64,000 nt of DNA, taken from Spirilliplanes yamanashiensis. Lineage in GTDB: Bacteria > Actinomycetota > Actinomycetes > Mycobacteriales > Micromonosporaceae. The position numbers and the translations under genes are program-made. Position 1 is the first letter of the stretch. Each line of letters begins with the position of its first letter. The DNA is taken from positions 62,001-126,000 of the forward strand of contig NZ_BOOY01000025.1 of assembly GCF_016863475.1 (NCBI RefSeq), written 5' to 3'. The notes below the pieces were generated by a model, which worked only from the letters and a program-made list of their open reading frames with translations, had not been told where the DNA came from and ran no database searches. This document shows positions 34,157 to 43,941 of this stretch, one piece after another.

Positions 34157-34812
34157 CCGTCGTCGCCGGGGGCGATCAGGCCGCTGGCGTACGCGTACGC
34201 GATGGCCCGCGCCCGGTCCCGCAGGCCGAGCTTGTCCAGCGCCCGCCCGAGGTGCGTCTTGACGGTGGTCTCGCCGAGGAACAGCCGGGCGGCGATCTCC
34301 GCATTGGACAGTCCCCGGCCGACCAGGGCCAGCACCTCCGCCTCGCGGGCGGTGAGCCGGTCGAGGGCGGGGTCGCGGGGGACGGCCTGCGGGGCGCCCG
34401 CGTACCGGCCGATGACCCGGCCCACCACCGCCGGGTCGAGCATGCCGCGCCCGGCGGCCACCTCGCGCAGCGCCTCCAGCAGTTGCTCCGGCGGCGACAC
34501 CTTGAGCAGGAAGCCGGCGACGCCCGCGCGCAGCGCCCCGTCGACCAGCACCTCCTCGTCGAAGGTGGTGAGCACCAGGACCCGGACCCCCGGGGTGGCG
34601 GCGGCGATCTCGCGGGCCGCGCCGATGCCGTCGAGGCCGGGCATGCGGGCGTCCATCAGCACCACGTCCGGCGTCAGCTCCGCGGCGAGGCGCACGGCCT
34701 CGCGGCCGTCTGACGCCTCCCCGACGACCTCCATGTCGGGCTCGTCGGACAGCAGCATCCGCAGCCCGGCCCGCATGATCGCCTCGTCGTCGGCGAGCAC
34801 CACCCGGATCAT
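34153..34812 (-). CDS. NarL/FixJ-family response regulator
   Basis: Predicted 219-residue response regulator. The receiver domain has the acidic pocket Asp8-Asp9, phosphoacceptor Asp54 (VLMDARMPG), the switch Thr in VLTTFDEE and Lys104 (FLLK). A LuxR-type helix-turn-helix follows ([40 protein letters not shown], about 152-191). Its ATG overlaps the stop of the histidine kinase gene (ATGA), which makes the pair unambiguous. Confidence 0.94.
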   Translation of the reverse strand: MIRVVLADDEAIMRAGLRMLLSDEPDMEVVGEASDGREAVRLAAELTPDVVLMDARMPGLDGIGAAREIAAATPGVRVLVLTTFDEEVLVDGALRAGVAGFLLKVSPPEQLLEALREVAAGRGMLDPAVVGRVIGRYAGAPQAVPRDPALDRLTAREAEVLALVGRGLSNAEIAARLFLGETTVKTHLGRALDKLGLRDRARAIAYAYASGLIAPGDDG

Positions 34813-35948
34813 CGCGCCTCCTGCAGCGGGAACGTCGCGTACACCTCGAAGCCGCCGCCGGCGGGCGCGCCCGTGCGCAGGGTGCCGCCGAACAGGCCGA
34901 CCCGCTCGCGCATGCCGACCAGGCCGTGGCCCGGCCGGCCGCCCGGGGCGGCGCCGCGGCCGTCGTCGGTCACCCGCACCGCCACCTCCTTCGGCGCGTA
35001 CGTGACGGCCACCGTCGCGGTGCGCGCGGCGGCGTGCTTCAGCACGTTCGTCAGCGCCTCCTGGGTGACCCGGTACGCCGACATGTCCAGCCCCGGCGGC
35101 AGCGCGGCCGGCTCGCCGTCGACGGTCAGCGTCACGTCCAGCCCGGCGGACCGCACGTTGTCGACCAGCTCGCCGACGCGCCGCAGCGACGGCGCCGGGC
35201 CCAGCCCGTCGGCGGCGTCGGGACGCAGCAGGCCCACCACCCGGCGGATCTCGTCGACGCTCTGCCGGCCCAGCTCCTCGACCTGGGCGAGCGCGTCGCG
35301 TTCGACGGGCCGGTCGGACAGCCGGCGCCGCAGCACCCCGGCCTGCATGGTCATGACGCTGACGGTGTGCGCGACGGCGTCGTGCAGCTCGCGGGAGATC
35401 CGGGCCCGCTCCTCGTCGACGGCGGCGCGGGCCCGGGCCTCGCGCTCCGCGGCCAGCTCGGCGGCCAGCGCGGCGAGCTGCCCCGACCGGCGCTCCTCGC
35501 GGCGCAGCAGCGTGCCGAGGGCCCAGCCGAACGCGACGAGCACCCCGAAGAAGACGAACTCCCACGACGTCTCGCCGGTCGCCATGAGCGCGGCGGCGGG
35601 CACGACGGCGGCCGCGACGCAGGCGATCGCCACCCGCCGGGCCGGGCCGCGGTACCCGGCGTACGCGACGAGGATCAGCTCCGCGATAAGCTGCGAGCCG
35701 CCGACGCCGGGCAGCCCCACCGCCGCGATGTACGGGACGGTGAGCACGGACAGCACCATCGCGGCGACCGGGTACACCGCCGCCAGCGGGAAGCAGGCGA
35801 ACAGCAGCAGGGCGACGCCGATCTCGTGCGGCCCGGGCCCGTCCGGCACCTTGCTGCCGTTCATCTCGGCGACCGCGACCACGGCCCAGACGAGTCCCGC
35901 CGCGCAGCCGGCGACGAGCCACTGCCTGCGGGTCCGCGGTGCGCGCAC
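34809..35948 (-). CDS. DesK-type sensor histidine kinase
   Basis: Predicted 379-residue inner-membrane kinase. Four or five membrane helices lie in residues about 10-145, followed by a coiled segment. The HisKA_3 dimerisation domain has [20 protein letters not shown] with the phosphoacceptor His. The HATPase domain has [18 protein letters not shown] and [14 protein letters not shown] at 35948 is set by AGAAGGAGG immediately upstream; the longer open frame to 36233 is not supported. It is partnered with the following response regulator. The divergent membrane-protein gene at 36133 is a candidate target, a common layout for NarL-type systems. Confidence 0.92.
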   Translation of the reverse strand: MRAPRTRRQWLVAGCAAGLVWAVVAVAEMNGSKVPDGPGPHEIGVALLLFACFPLAAVYPVAAMVLSVLTVPYIAAVGLPGVGGSQLIAELILVAYAGYRGPARRVAIACVAAAVVPAAALMATGETSWEFVFFGVLVAFGWALGTLLRREERRSGQLAALAAELAAEREARARAAVDEERARISRELHDAVAHTVSVMTMQAGVLRRRLSDRPVERDALAQVEELGRQSVDEIRRVVGLLRPDAADGLGPAPSLRRVGELVDNVRSAGLDVTLTVDGEPAALPPGLDMSAYRVTQEALTNVLKHAAARTATVAVTYAPKEVAVRVTDDGRGAAPGGRPGHGLVGMRERVGLFGGTLRTGAPAGGGFEVYATFPLQEAR

Positions 35949-36119
35949 GGGCGCCTCCTTCTGTTCCCCGCGACCGTAGCCAGCGCGGGGGCCGGCGCGG
36001 ATCAGATCCGGGGAGGACGCGGCGTCCTCCCCGGGGACGACCCCACCGCCCGGCGGGCCGCCCGCGGATCGCACCCGGGTCGGGCTTGCGCGCCGATCCG
36101 CCGCCCGGGGTGCCGGCCA

Positions 36120-36125
36120 TAGCTT
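36120..36125 (+). promoter_or_regulatory. -10 element TAGCTT, predicted leaderless transcript
   Basis: TAGCTT, 7 nt, then the ATG at 36133; no Shine-Dalgarno sequence. Confidence 0.5.
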
Positions 36126-36132
36126 TCTCGGC

Positions 36133-36846
36133 ATGACGAACAACGACCTGACCAGCAACAACACCCTCGTCCGCCGGCTCGCCGGCGCCGCCCTGCTCGC
36201 CACCCCGGCGCTGATGTTCGGCGCGATGGTCACGACGCCCCCGCAGGCCGACGACTCGAACGCCGCCTACATCACCTCGCTCGCCGCGGACTGGGACCGC
36301 ACGATCCTGTCGGCGAACCTCTTCCACTACTACTGGGTGGTCCTGGCGCTGGCCGTGCCGGCGCTGCTGACCCTGCTGCGCGGCCGCCGCGGCCGGACGC
36401 TCACCCAGGTGGGCGTCGTCGCGACGATGATCGGCGCGGTGCAGATGTCCGGCATGCTGTTCGCCGACTGGATGAACGCGGCCATGCCGACCGTCGTCAC
36501 GCTGGAGCAGTCGGTGGCGATCTTCGAGAAGGTCAACTCCTCCGCCTCGATGAGTGTCTGGCTGCTGTCCGCCATCGTCCTCGGCGTCGGCGCGCCGGTG
36601 CTGGTCATGGCGGGCCTGGCGCGCAACGGCGTGCTCGGCTGGTGGGCGGCGCCGGTGGTGCTGCTGCCGATGGTGCTCGGCCCGGTGGTGGGCGGCGTCG
36701 TGGGCGGCGCGGCGGGCGGCGTGGCCGGCTCGGTCGTCGGCGCCCTGTGCTGCGCCCCGCTGGTGGTGGCGGGGCTGCGGCTGCTGCGCCGCACGGCGGC
36801 CGACGTGACGGCCGCCGAGGGCGAGCCGGCGCTCGCCGCCGCGTGA
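36133..36846 (+). CDS. Hypothetical membrane protein divergent from the two-component system
   Basis: Predicted 237 residues with about six hydrophobic segments: residues near 15-33, 60-82, 95-115, 138-160, 168-188 and 192-215. The glycine-rich stretch [22 protein letters not shown] stands out in the last two. A soluble loop ([18 protein letters not shown]) follows the first helix. Family not recognised. The position, divergent from the histidine kinase with a 184-bp shared region, suggests control by that system. Confidence 0.68.
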   Translation: MTNNDLTSNNTLVRRLAGAALLATPALMFGAMVTTPPQADDSNAAYITSLAADWDRTILSANLFHYYWVVLALAVPALLTLLRGRRGRTLTQVGVVATMIGAVQMSGMLFADWMNAAMPTVVTLEQSVAIFEKVNSSASMSVWLLSAIVLGVGAPVLVMAGLARNGVLGWWAAPVVLLPMVLGPVVGGVVGGAAGGVAGSVVGALCCAPLVVAGLRLLRRTAADVTAAEGEPALAAA

Positions 36847-36859
36847 CGTCCCTCCCGCG

Positions 36860-36888
36860 CAGCCCCCGGCGGTCACCGCCGGGGGCTG
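36860..36888 (+). terminator. Hairpin after the 36133-36846 gene
   Basis: CAGCCCCCGGCGG and its exact complement form a 13-bp stem with a 3-nt loop, 14 nt after the stop. Confidence 0.7.
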
Positions 36889-36933
36889 CCGTCCATCCCC
36901 GACATGATGAATTCTCGCGTTCCCCTGGCCCGG

Positions 36934-36971
36934 CTGATGTGACCGCCGTAACATCAGCGATCAACGATGTT
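36934..36971. promoter_or_regulatory. Three-half-site candidate operator before the ceramidase gene
   Basis: CTGATGT (36934-36940), ACATCAG (36951-36957) and GATGTT (36966-36971) give alternating half-sites, with a perfect 7-bp inverted repeat across a 10-nt spacer. The half-site starts recur about every 15 bp. They overlap the region where a -35 for CATAAT at 36972-36977 would lie. Binding protein unknown. Confidence 0.45.
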
Positions 36972-36999
36972 CATAATCTGGTGCGCCCAGGGGGTCGCC

Positions 37000-39003
37000 G
37001 TGAGGATGTCCGTCCGCTTCCGCCCGCTCTCCTCCCTACTCCTGGCGGCCGCGCTGGCCGCCGTCCCGGCGGCGGTGGCGTCCCCCGCCGCGGCCGCCCC
37101 GTCGCCGTACCGGGTGGGCGTCGGCATCGCCGACATCACCGGCGAGGCCGCCGAGCTGGGCATGCTCGGGTACGCCGACCCCGCCCAGACCACCGCCGGC
37201 ATCCACACCCGGCAGTGGTCCCGGGCGTTCGCCATCGCCGCCGGACCCGCCAAGGTCGCCCTGGTCAGCACCGACCTCGACTTCGTCAGCCAGAGCGTGC
37301 ACACCGAGGTCGTCCGCCGCCTCGCCGGCACCGGCTACACCGCCACGAACCTCGTGCTGACCGCCACCCACACCCACTCGGCACCCGCCGGGTACACCCA
37401 CTCCACCCTGTACAACCTCACGACGCTCGGCTTCGAGAAGCGCACCTTCGAGGCCATCGTCGCCGGGATCGTCCGGTCCGTGCGCGCCGCCGACGCCGAC
37501 CTCGCCCCCGGCGCCGTGAAGATCGCGGCCGGCACGCTCGCCGGCGCGAATGTGAACCGCTCGCTGCCCGCGTTCCAGCGCAACAGCGCCGCCGACCGGG
37601 CCCGCTTCCCCGGCGCCGTCGACAACCGGATGACCGTGCTCCGCTTCGAGCAGGCCGGCACGCCCGTCGGCATGATGAGCTGGTTCCCGACCCACGGCAC
37701 GTCGATGCGCCCTGACAACCGGCTCATCAGCGGCGACAACAAGGGCTACGCCGCCCAGCACACCGAGCACTCCCACGGCGTCACGTGGAGCACCCGCGGC
37801 GCGTTCGTCGCCGCGTTCGCCCAGACCGCCGCCGGCGACATGTCGCCCAACCTGCGCGACGGCGGCGCCGCCGGGCCCACCGACGACCAGTTCGAGAACA
37901 CCCGCATCATCGGCGACCTGCAGGCCACCGCCGCGCAGCGGCTGTTCGACGCCGCGACCGAGGAGCTCACCGGCCCGCTCGACGTGCGGCAGCGCTACGT
38001 CGACTTCTCCGGCGTCCAGGTGCGGCTGCCCGACGGGTCCGTCAAGAGCACCTGCCCCGGCGCGCTCGGGCAGAACTTCACCGCCGGCGCCGAGGACGGC
38101 CCCGGCCCCGACATCGTCGACGAGGGCGACCTCACCACCAACCCGCTGCTGCTCGCCGCCGGGATCGTCGTCAACCCGGCCACCCCCGCCGTGCGCGCCT
38201 GCCACGCGCCCAAGCAGGTCTTCCTCGCCACCGGCCTGCAGAACCCGCCGTGGACGCCGCAGGTCATGCCGCTGCAGGTGGTGCGCATCGGCCAGCTCGC
38301 CGTCACCGTCGCCCCCGGCGAGTTCACCATCGTCGCCGGCCAGAAGACCCAGGACGCCGTCGCCGCCGCGCTCGGCGGCATCACCCGGCACCAGATCCTC
38401 GCCGGGTACGCCAACGCGTACGCCGGCTACGTCACCACCGCCGAGGAGTACGACGCCCAGCACTACGAGGGCGCCGCCACCCACTTCGGCCGGTACACCC
38501 AGGCGGCGTACGCCCAGGAGCTGGCCGCCCTCGCCGCCGCCCTGCGCACCGGGGCGGCCACCCCCAGCGCGGTGCAGCCGCCGTGGCTCGGCGACCGCCA
38601 GATCAGCGTGCGCCCCGGCATCGTGTTCGACGCCCCGCCCGTCGGCAAGGCGTTCGGGCAGGTCCTGACCCAGCCCGCGGCCTCCTACCGGCGCGGCCAG
38701 ACCGTCACCGTCGCCTTCGCCACCGGCCACCCCGGCAACAACTTCCGCAACGAGGGCACGTTCCTGGAGGTGCAGCGGCAGGTCGCCGGCGCCTGGCGGA
38801 CGGTCGCCACCGACGACGACTGGTCCACGAAGTACCGGTGGGCACGCAACGGGCTCGCCGCCTCCACCGCGACCATCGAGTGGGCGGTGCCGGCGGACGC
38901 GGCCCCCGGCACGTACCGGATCGTGCACCACGGCGACGCCAAGAGCCTGCTGGGCCGGGTCGCCCCGCTGACCGGCACCAGCCGCACGTTCACGGTTTCC
39001 TGA
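37000..39003 (+). CDS. Secreted neutral/alkaline ceramidase
   Basis: Predicted 667-residue exported amidase that would hydrolyse the N-acyl bond of ceramide-type lipids. A signal peptide covers about residues 1-35 (SSLLLAAALAAVPAAVASPAAAAP). The catalytic domain starts YRVGVGIADITGEAAELGMLGYADP, with zinc-ligand histidines in LTATHTHSAPAGYTH and MSWFPTHGTSM. The substrate-binding block GDNKGYAAQHTEH follows. The terminal Ig-like domain (about 520-667) is normal for the family. GTG at 37000 follows AGGGGG; ATG at 37006 and 36967 are alternatives. Bacterial versions act on host or environmental sphingolipids. Confidence 0.92.
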   Translation: MRMSVRFRPLSSLLLAAALAAVPAAVASPAAAAPSPYRVGVGIADITGEAAELGMLGYADPAQTTAGIHTRQWSRAFAIAAGPAKVALVSTDLDFVSQSVHTEVVRRLAGTGYTATNLVLTATHTHSAPAGYTHSTLYNLTTLGFEKRTFEAIVAGIVRSVRAADADLAPGAVKIAAGTLAGANVNRSLPAFQRNSAADRARFPGAVDNRMTVLRFEQAGTPVGMMSWFPTHGTSMRPDNRLISGDNKGYAAQHTEHSHGVTWSTRGAFVAAFAQTAAGDMSPNLRDGGAAGPTDDQFENTRIIGDLQATAAQRLFDAATEELTGPLDVRQRYVDFSGVQVRLPDGSVKSTCPGALGQNFTAGAEDGPGPDIVDEGDLTTNPLLLAAGIVVNPATPAVRACHAPKQVFLATGLQNPPWTPQVMPLQVVRIGQLAVTVAPGEFTIVAGQKTQDAVAAALGGITRHQILAGYANAYAGYVTTAEEYDAQHYEGAATHFGRYTQAAYAQELAALAAALRTGAATPSAVQPPWLGDRQISVRPGIVFDAPPVGKAFGQVLTQPAASYRRGQTVTVAFATGHPGNNFRNEGTFLEVQRQVAGAWRTVATDDDWSTKYRWARNGLAASTATIEWAVPADAAPGTYRIVHHGDAKSLLGRVAPLTGTSRTFTVS

Positions 39004-39028
39004 CCACCGGCGGTACCCACCCGGGCGG

Positions 39029-40294
39029 GTGCGGCGTTTGTCCTGCGTACGCACCCGCCCGGCCCTGGGGAAGATCGCCGCCGGCGGCGACCACACCTGC
39101 GCCGCCCGGGTCAACGGCACCGTGTGGTGCTGGGGCGACAACACCTGGGGTCAGGTCGGCACCGGCGTGGCGGGCGGCGTCCAGACCACCCCGCGCCGGG
39201 TCCCCGGCCTGACCGGCGTCACCGACGTCGCCGCGGGCGACCGCAGCACCTGCGCCGTCGCCGAGGCGGCGCGGCGGGTGTGGTGCTGGGGCTCCGACGC
39301 CGACGGCCAGCTCGGCGACGGCGGCGGCACCCCCGCGACCGTGCCCGCCCCGGTGCCGGTCACCCTCCCGGCCGGGACGGGCGTCTTCCAGCGGGTCACG
39401 ATCGGCCGGGCGCACGCCTGCGCCCACACCGACACCCCCGACGTGTGGTGCTGGGGCGCGGACGGCAGCGGCCAGCTCGGCAACGGCCCCGCCGGGCCGG
39501 CCACCGCCCCGCAGCGCATCGGCGACCTCGGCATCGGCGTCGACGCCGGCGGCGACAGCACCTGCACGACGTCTGCGCCGGTGACGTGCTGGGGCGACAA
39601 CAGCTCCGGGCAGCTCGGCACCGGCGACCGCACCGACCGGGACGTGCCCACCGTCGGCGCCCTCGGCGAGCTGCGCGGCTCCCCGTTCGTCGAGGCCGTG
39701 TTCGGCTGGACCGGACCGCTGCTGTCCGGCGTCGCCGTCGGCGACGACCACGCCTGCGCCGTCGACGCGACCAGCGGCGCCTACTGCTGGGGTTCCGGCG
39801 CCGACGGCCGGCTCGGCACCGGCGGCACCGCCGACTCGGACGTGCCGGTGCTGACCCGGCTGCTGCCCGGCCCGGCCACCGGCGTCACCGCCCGCCCCGC
39901 CGCCGGCGCCCTCGACGTCGGCTGGGAGCGGCCGTCCGAGACGGGCGCGGCGTCCCTCGCCACCCAGCTCGCCGTCGCCATCGCCCCCGACGGGCTGACC
40001 GCCTCGTGCGACCCGTTCGCCAGCGCCGCCCCCACCGCGGCGAACTCGTGCACCGTCCGCGACCTGACCGGCGGCCGCCGGTACGCCGTCACGGTCGGCG
40101 TCGGCAACGCGGCCGGGGTGACCTTCAGCGAGCTGGCCTACGGCACGCCGCGCCCCGGCGGCGGGGGCGGCAGCCTGCCGATCACCGGGGCGGGCCTGTC
40201 CGCGTACCTGCTGCTCGCGGCCGTGCTGGTCGCGGCCGGCACCGGCGTGATCGTGCTGGTCAGCCGATCGGGGCCGCGTCGCCGACGGGCATGA
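39029..40294 (+). CDS. RCC1-repeat surface protein with LPITG sorting signal, no signal peptide
   Basis: Predicted 421 residues. RCC1-like blades repeat from residue 14 (HTCAARVNGTVWCWGDN, TCAVAEAARRVWCWGSD, ACAHTDTPDVWCWGADG, and two more), followed by a fibronectin-III-like domain (about 285-370). LPITG at 383-387 is followed by a hydrophobic helix and an Arg-rich tail, a textbook sortase signal. The start is odd: GTG at 39029, only 25 bp after the ceramidase stop, opens straight into the first blade with no export signal. The gene may be N-terminally truncated, mis-started or translated by readthrough. It overlaps the convergent AfsR-like gene by 35 bp. Confidence 0.72.
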   Translation: MRRLSCVRTRPALGKIAAGGDHTCAARVNGTVWCWGDNTWGQVGTGVAGGVQTTPRRVPGLTGVTDVAAGDRSTCAVAEAARRVWCWGSDADGQLGDGGGTPATVPAPVPVTLPAGTGVFQRVTIGRAHACAHTDTPDVWCWGADGSGQLGNGPAGPATAPQRIGDLGIGVDAGGDSTCTTSAPVTCWGDNSSGQLGTGDRTDRDVPTVGALGELRGSPFVEAVFGWTGPLLSGVAVGDDHACAVDATSGAYCWGSGADGRLGTGGTADSDVPVLTRLLPGPATGVTARPAAGALDVGWERPSETGAASLATQLAVAIAPDGLTASCDPFASAAPTAANSCTVRDLTGGRRYAVTVGVGNAAGVTFSELAYGTPRPGGGGGSLPITGAGLSAYLLLAAVLVAAGTGVIVLVSRSGPRRRRA

Positions 40295-43200
40295 ACCGGG
40301 CCTGGATGCGCCGCAGGTCCCAGCGCGCCCCCAGCCGCCGGTACGTGTTCACCGCCGCCGCGAACGCCCCCGCCGCCTCCTCGTGCCGCCCGGCCGTGGC
40401 CAGCAGCACCGCCGCGTCCTCCTCGGCGGCCGCGCACTCCAGCCGCCGGCCCACCGCCCGGTAGTGCGCCGCGGCGGCCAGCGCCGGACCCGGGTCGCCG
40501 GTGAGCAGCGCCCGGCAGCGCTGGTCGGCCGCCCACGCGCGGGCGGGGGTGGCCTCCCGTGCCGCCTCCGACGCGCAGATGTCCGCCGCCTGCCGGGCGA
40601 TGTCCGTCTCGCCCAGGTCGAGGGCGAGCCGGGCCAGGTCCGGCAGCCACTGGTGGCGCAGCATCTCCGCGAACTCGGGGCGCAGCACCGGCGTCAGCAG
40701 GTTCAGCGCGTCGCCGGTGCGGCCGTCCTGCTCCGCCACCAGGGCCCGCGCCACCAGCAGGAAGTCGACGCTCTCCCGCTCGGCGCTGCTCGCCGGGTGC
40801 GCCTCGGCCGCGTCCAGGTGCACCGCCGCGGACGCCTGGTCGTCGCGGCGGGCCGCGATCAGCGCGGCGACGCCGTGGCGCAGCAGGTCCGCCGCGCCCG
40901 GTTCGCGCATCCCGTGGAACGTGATGCCCGGCGCGTCCCCGGTGACCGTGCCCAGCTCCGCCAGCGCCGCGTCCCACCGCGCCGTCCAGTAGTGGTGCAC
41001 CGCCGCGGCCACCTGCAACCCCGCGGGCGGGCGGTGCCGGGCCGCGATGGCGGCCACCGAGTCCAGCGTGCGCTGCGCCTCGTCCAGCCGGTCCAGGTTC
41101 TGCAGCGTGAACACCCGGTTGTCGAGCAGGTCCAGGTGCAGGCCGACCGTCTCCAGCGGCAGCGACTCCAGGTCGGCGACCACGGCCAGCGCCTCGTCCA
41201 GGAACGCCAGGGCCTCGCCGTGCCGCCGCCGCAGGTAACCGATCAGCCACCGGGTCTGCAGCGCGTGCGCGATCGCGTACCGGTCGCCCTCGGCCACGGC
41301 GGCCGCGTGCGTCGCCACCGCGCGGCGGTCCGCGGCGTCCAGGTCGGACAGGTCGCCGCGGCGGAAGTTCGCCAGCAGCGCGCGGTGCCGCACCCGCCAG
41401 ATCTCCGGCACCGTCGGGTCGGCCAGCGACCCGCGTAGCAGCGCGATCGCCTCCTCCGCCGCGCCCGCCCGGTACCGCATCGCGGCCAGCAGCTGCCGCA
41501 TCTCGGCCCGGTCGTACGGGTCGCGCGCCAGCTCCGCCGCCTCCCGCGCCTCCGCCTGCGGCGACTGGTCCAGCCGGAACAGCAGCTTCACCAGCGCCAC
41601 CAGCAGCGGCTCCCGCTGCTGCCGGGTCAGCGTGCCCGTGTCCACCGCCTGGCGCAGCAGGTCCGCCGCCACCAGCGGCGCCCGGTGCGCCAGCTCCGCG
41701 TGGTGCGCCTCCAGCCAGCCGACCACCCACGCGTCGACCCCGCCGCCCTCCGCGGTCAGCTGCTCCGCCACCCGGGTCACCGGCGCGCCCGCCCCCGCCA
41801 GCGCCGCCGCGACGTCCCGCCGCAGCGCCGCCCGCTCCTCCGGCGGGATGCCGTCGTACACGGCCTGGCACAGGTACGGGTGCCGGAACGCGAGCTGCCG
41901 CTCCGCGTCCACCAGCACGTTGCCCGCCACCGCCTCCTCGAACGCCGGCACCAGCTCGTGCGCCGGGCGCCCCGCCACCGCGGCGACGTCACCGGGGGAG
42001 AACTGCACCCCCAGCATGGCCGCCGACCGCAGCACGTCCCGGGTGCCCGGCGTCAGCAGGCTCAGCGTGCCCCGGACCGCCGCCAGCAGCGACGCGGGCG
42101 GCTCCACGTCCGCCACCGCCAGGTCCACCTCGGCGGTGCCGTCCTCGTAGCGGACCGCCGACCGCCGCAGCAGCGCCCCCGCCAGCTCCCGCGCGTACAG
42201 CGGGTTGCCCGCCGTGCGCGGCGCCAGCGCCCGCAGGCTCACCCCCGGCCGGGCCCCCACCAGCTCGCCGAACAGGTGCTCCACGTCCGGCTCGCTCAGC
42301 GGCTCCAGCATCAGCACCAGCCCGCCGCGCGCCTGCACCCCACGCCGCAGCTGCGCCAGCTCGCGCCGCCCCGGCTCCGGCCGGGCCGCCGCGACCAGCA
42401 GCAGCGGCAGCTGCCGGGTGGCCGCGGCGAGCCGCCCCCACAGCAGCACCGACGCCTCGTCCGCCCACTGCAGGTCGTCCGCGATCAGCACCAGCGGCTG
42501 CTGCGCGCACGCGTCGCGGACCAGGCCGATCAGCTGCTCCGGCCCCTCCGGCTCCGCGCCCAGCGCCTCCGCGATCGCCCGCAACGGGATCCGCCGGCCC
42601 AGCCGGTCCGCGGCGCCCCACGCGATCCGGCAGCCGCGCGCCCCCGCGTCGGCGAACGCCACCGTCAGCAGCTCCGACTTGCCGATGCCGGGCTCACCCT
42701 CGATCCACACGCTGCGGCCCCGGCCGTCGTGCAGATCGCCGACCAGCCCGCGCAGCAGCCCCGCCTCCCGGGCCCGCCCCACGTACGGCCGGGTCGTCAG
42801 GCCCTCCTGCAACGCCTGCGCCACATGCGTGGGCAGCACGTCCGGCACCCGGATCGCCGCCGTCCCCACCGGCTCCGCCGGGGCGGCCAGCAGCCGCTGG
42901 TGCAGATCCTGCAGCGCCTGCCCCGGCTCCACCCCCAGCTCCGCGACCAGCGTCCGGCGCGCCTCCCGGTACGCGGCCAGCGCCTCCGCCGTGCGTCCCG
43001 CCCGGTCCAGCGCCAGCATCAGCAACTCGCGCAGCGGCTCGTGCAACGGGTGCTCGCGCACCAGCTCCGTCAGCTCCGCCACCAGGTCGTCGTGCCCGCC
43101 GTGGGCCAGCAACAGCCGGGCCCGCTGCTCCACCGTGGCCAGGTGCAGCCCCGCCAGCCGCTGCCGCTCCACCTCGATCGCCGGCGCGGCCACCCCCGCG

Positions 43201-43913
43201 TACGCCTCCCCGTGCCACAGCGCCAGCGCCGCGTCCAGCGCCGTCAGCGCCCCGGCCGGATCACCGGCGGCGACCCGCTGCTGCGCCTCCGCCCGCAACC
43301 GCGCGAACACCGCCGCGTCGAGCGCGTCCTCACCGACCTGCAACGCGTACCCGGCCGGCCCGGACGTCAGCAGCCCCGCCGCCGACCACAGCGACCGCTG
43401 CGGCTCCAACGCCCGCCGCAACCCCGAGATGTACGTGTACACCGACCCCGTCGCGGTCGCCGGCGCCGCCGGCCCCCACACGGCGGCGATCAGCTCGTCG
43501 CGCCCGACCGTGCGCCCCGCGTTCGCCGCGAGCACCGCGAACAGCGCCCGCTGCCGGGCCGGACCCAGGTCGATCTCGGCGTCGTCCAGCCGCGCCCGCA
43601 ACGTGCCCAGCACGGTGACGCGCAGCTCGCCGGCGGGCTTCTGCTCCCTGCTCCGCCGGGTCCCGCCGGTGGCGGGGGAGTTCTCGCGCTCCTGCTGGGT
43701 GCTGCCGCCGGTCACCGTGGTCTCCTCGCGCTCCTGGGTGCCGCCGCCGGCCGCGGTCGTCCCGGCCGGCTTCCGTGCCCTGCGGGCCGCCTTCTCCACC
43801 TGCACGCCCGGGCCGGTGGCTCCCGGCCCGGGGGAGTGGCCGGGCGCTGCCCGGCCTGCCTGCGCGGCGTGGCCGGTGGTCTCCTGGTTCACCCGCGGGG
43901 TCTGGCCGGTCAT
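40260..43913 (-). CDS. AfsR-like regulator (BTAD plus AAA ATPase), downstream copy
   Basis: Predicted 1217-residue cytoplasmic regulator. The first about 95 residues are a low-complexity, Gly/Thr/Glu/Gln-rich tail with a degenerate repeat (GGTQERE, GGSTQQERE, GGTRRSRE). A winged helix (about 97-185), a BTAD domain (about 190-340), an ATPase with Walker A GEPGIGKSEL and Walker B PLVLIADDLQWAD, and a long TPR-like region follow. The true start could lie further in, because the tail has no counterpart in relatives and no good ribosome binding site precedes 43913. It lies 28 bp after a second gene of the same family; both are probably one transcript. Confidence 0.87.
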   Translation of the reverse strand: MTGQTPRVNQETTGHAAQAGRAAPGHSPGPGATGPGVQVEKAARRARKPAGTTAAGGGTQEREETTVTGGSTQQERENSPATGGTRRSREQKPAGELRVTVLGTLRARLDDAEIDLGPARQRALFAVLAANAGRTVGRDELIAAVWGPAAPATATGSVYTYISGLRRALEPQRSLWSAAGLLTSGPAGYALQVGEDALDAAVFARLRAEAQQRVAAGDPAGALTALDAALALWHGEAYAGVAAPAIEVERQRLAGLHLATVEQRARLLLAHGGHDDLVAELTELVREHPLHEPLRELLMLALDRAGRTAEALAAYREARRTLVAELGVEPGQALQDLHQRLLAAPAEPVGTAAIRVPDVLPTHVAQALQEGLTTRPYVGRAREAGLLRGLVGDLHDGRGRSVWIEGEPGIGKSELLTVAFADAGARGCRIAWGAADRLGRRIPLRAIAEALGAEPEGPEQLIGLVRDACAQQPLVLIADDLQWADEASVLLWGRLAAATRQLPLLLVAAARPEPGRRELAQLRRGVQARGGLVLMLEPLSEPDVEHLFGELVGARPGVSLRALAPRTAGNPLYARELAGALLRRSAVRYEDGTAEVDLAVADVEPPASLLAAVRGTLSLLTPGTRDVLRSAAMLGVQFSPGDVAAVAGRPAHELVPAFEEAVAGNVLVDAERQLAFRHPYLCQAVYDGIPPEERAALRRDVAAALAGAGAPVTRVAEQLTAEGGGVDAWVVGWLEAHHAELAHRAPLVAADLLRQAVDTGTLTRQQREPLLVALVKLLFRLDQSPQAEAREAAELARDPYDRAEMRQLLAAMRYRAGAAEEAIALLRGSLADPTVPEIWRVRHRALLANFRRGDLSDLDAADRRAVATHAAAVAEGDRYAIAHALQTRWLIGYLRRRHGEALAFLDEALAVVADLESLPLETVGLHLDLLDNRVFTLQNLDRLDEAQRTLDSVAAIAARHRPPAGLQVAAAVHHYWTARWDAALAELGTVTGDAPGITFHGMREPGAADLLRHGVAALIAARRDDQASAAVHLDAAEAHPASSAERESVDFLLVARALVAEQDGRTGDALNLLTPVLRPEFAEMLRHQWLPDLARLALDLGETDIARQAADICASEAAREATPARAWAADQRCRALLTGDPGPALAAAAHYRAVGRRLECAAAEEDAAVLLATAGRHEEAAGAFAAAVNTYRRLGARWDLRRIQARFMPVGDAAPIG

Positions 43914-43941
43914 GCCGGGTCCGTTCGCGGCGCCGGTCCGG

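Noticed and set aside
35949-36233. Extended N-terminus of the DesK-type kinase
   Set aside because: AGAAGGAGG directly precedes GTG 35948, and the extension overlaps the divergent gene and its promoter.
36967-36999. ATG 36967 as ceramidase start
   Set aside because: It overlaps the likely -10 region and would place extra hydrophobic residues before a normal signal peptide; GTG 37000 has AGGGGG upstream.
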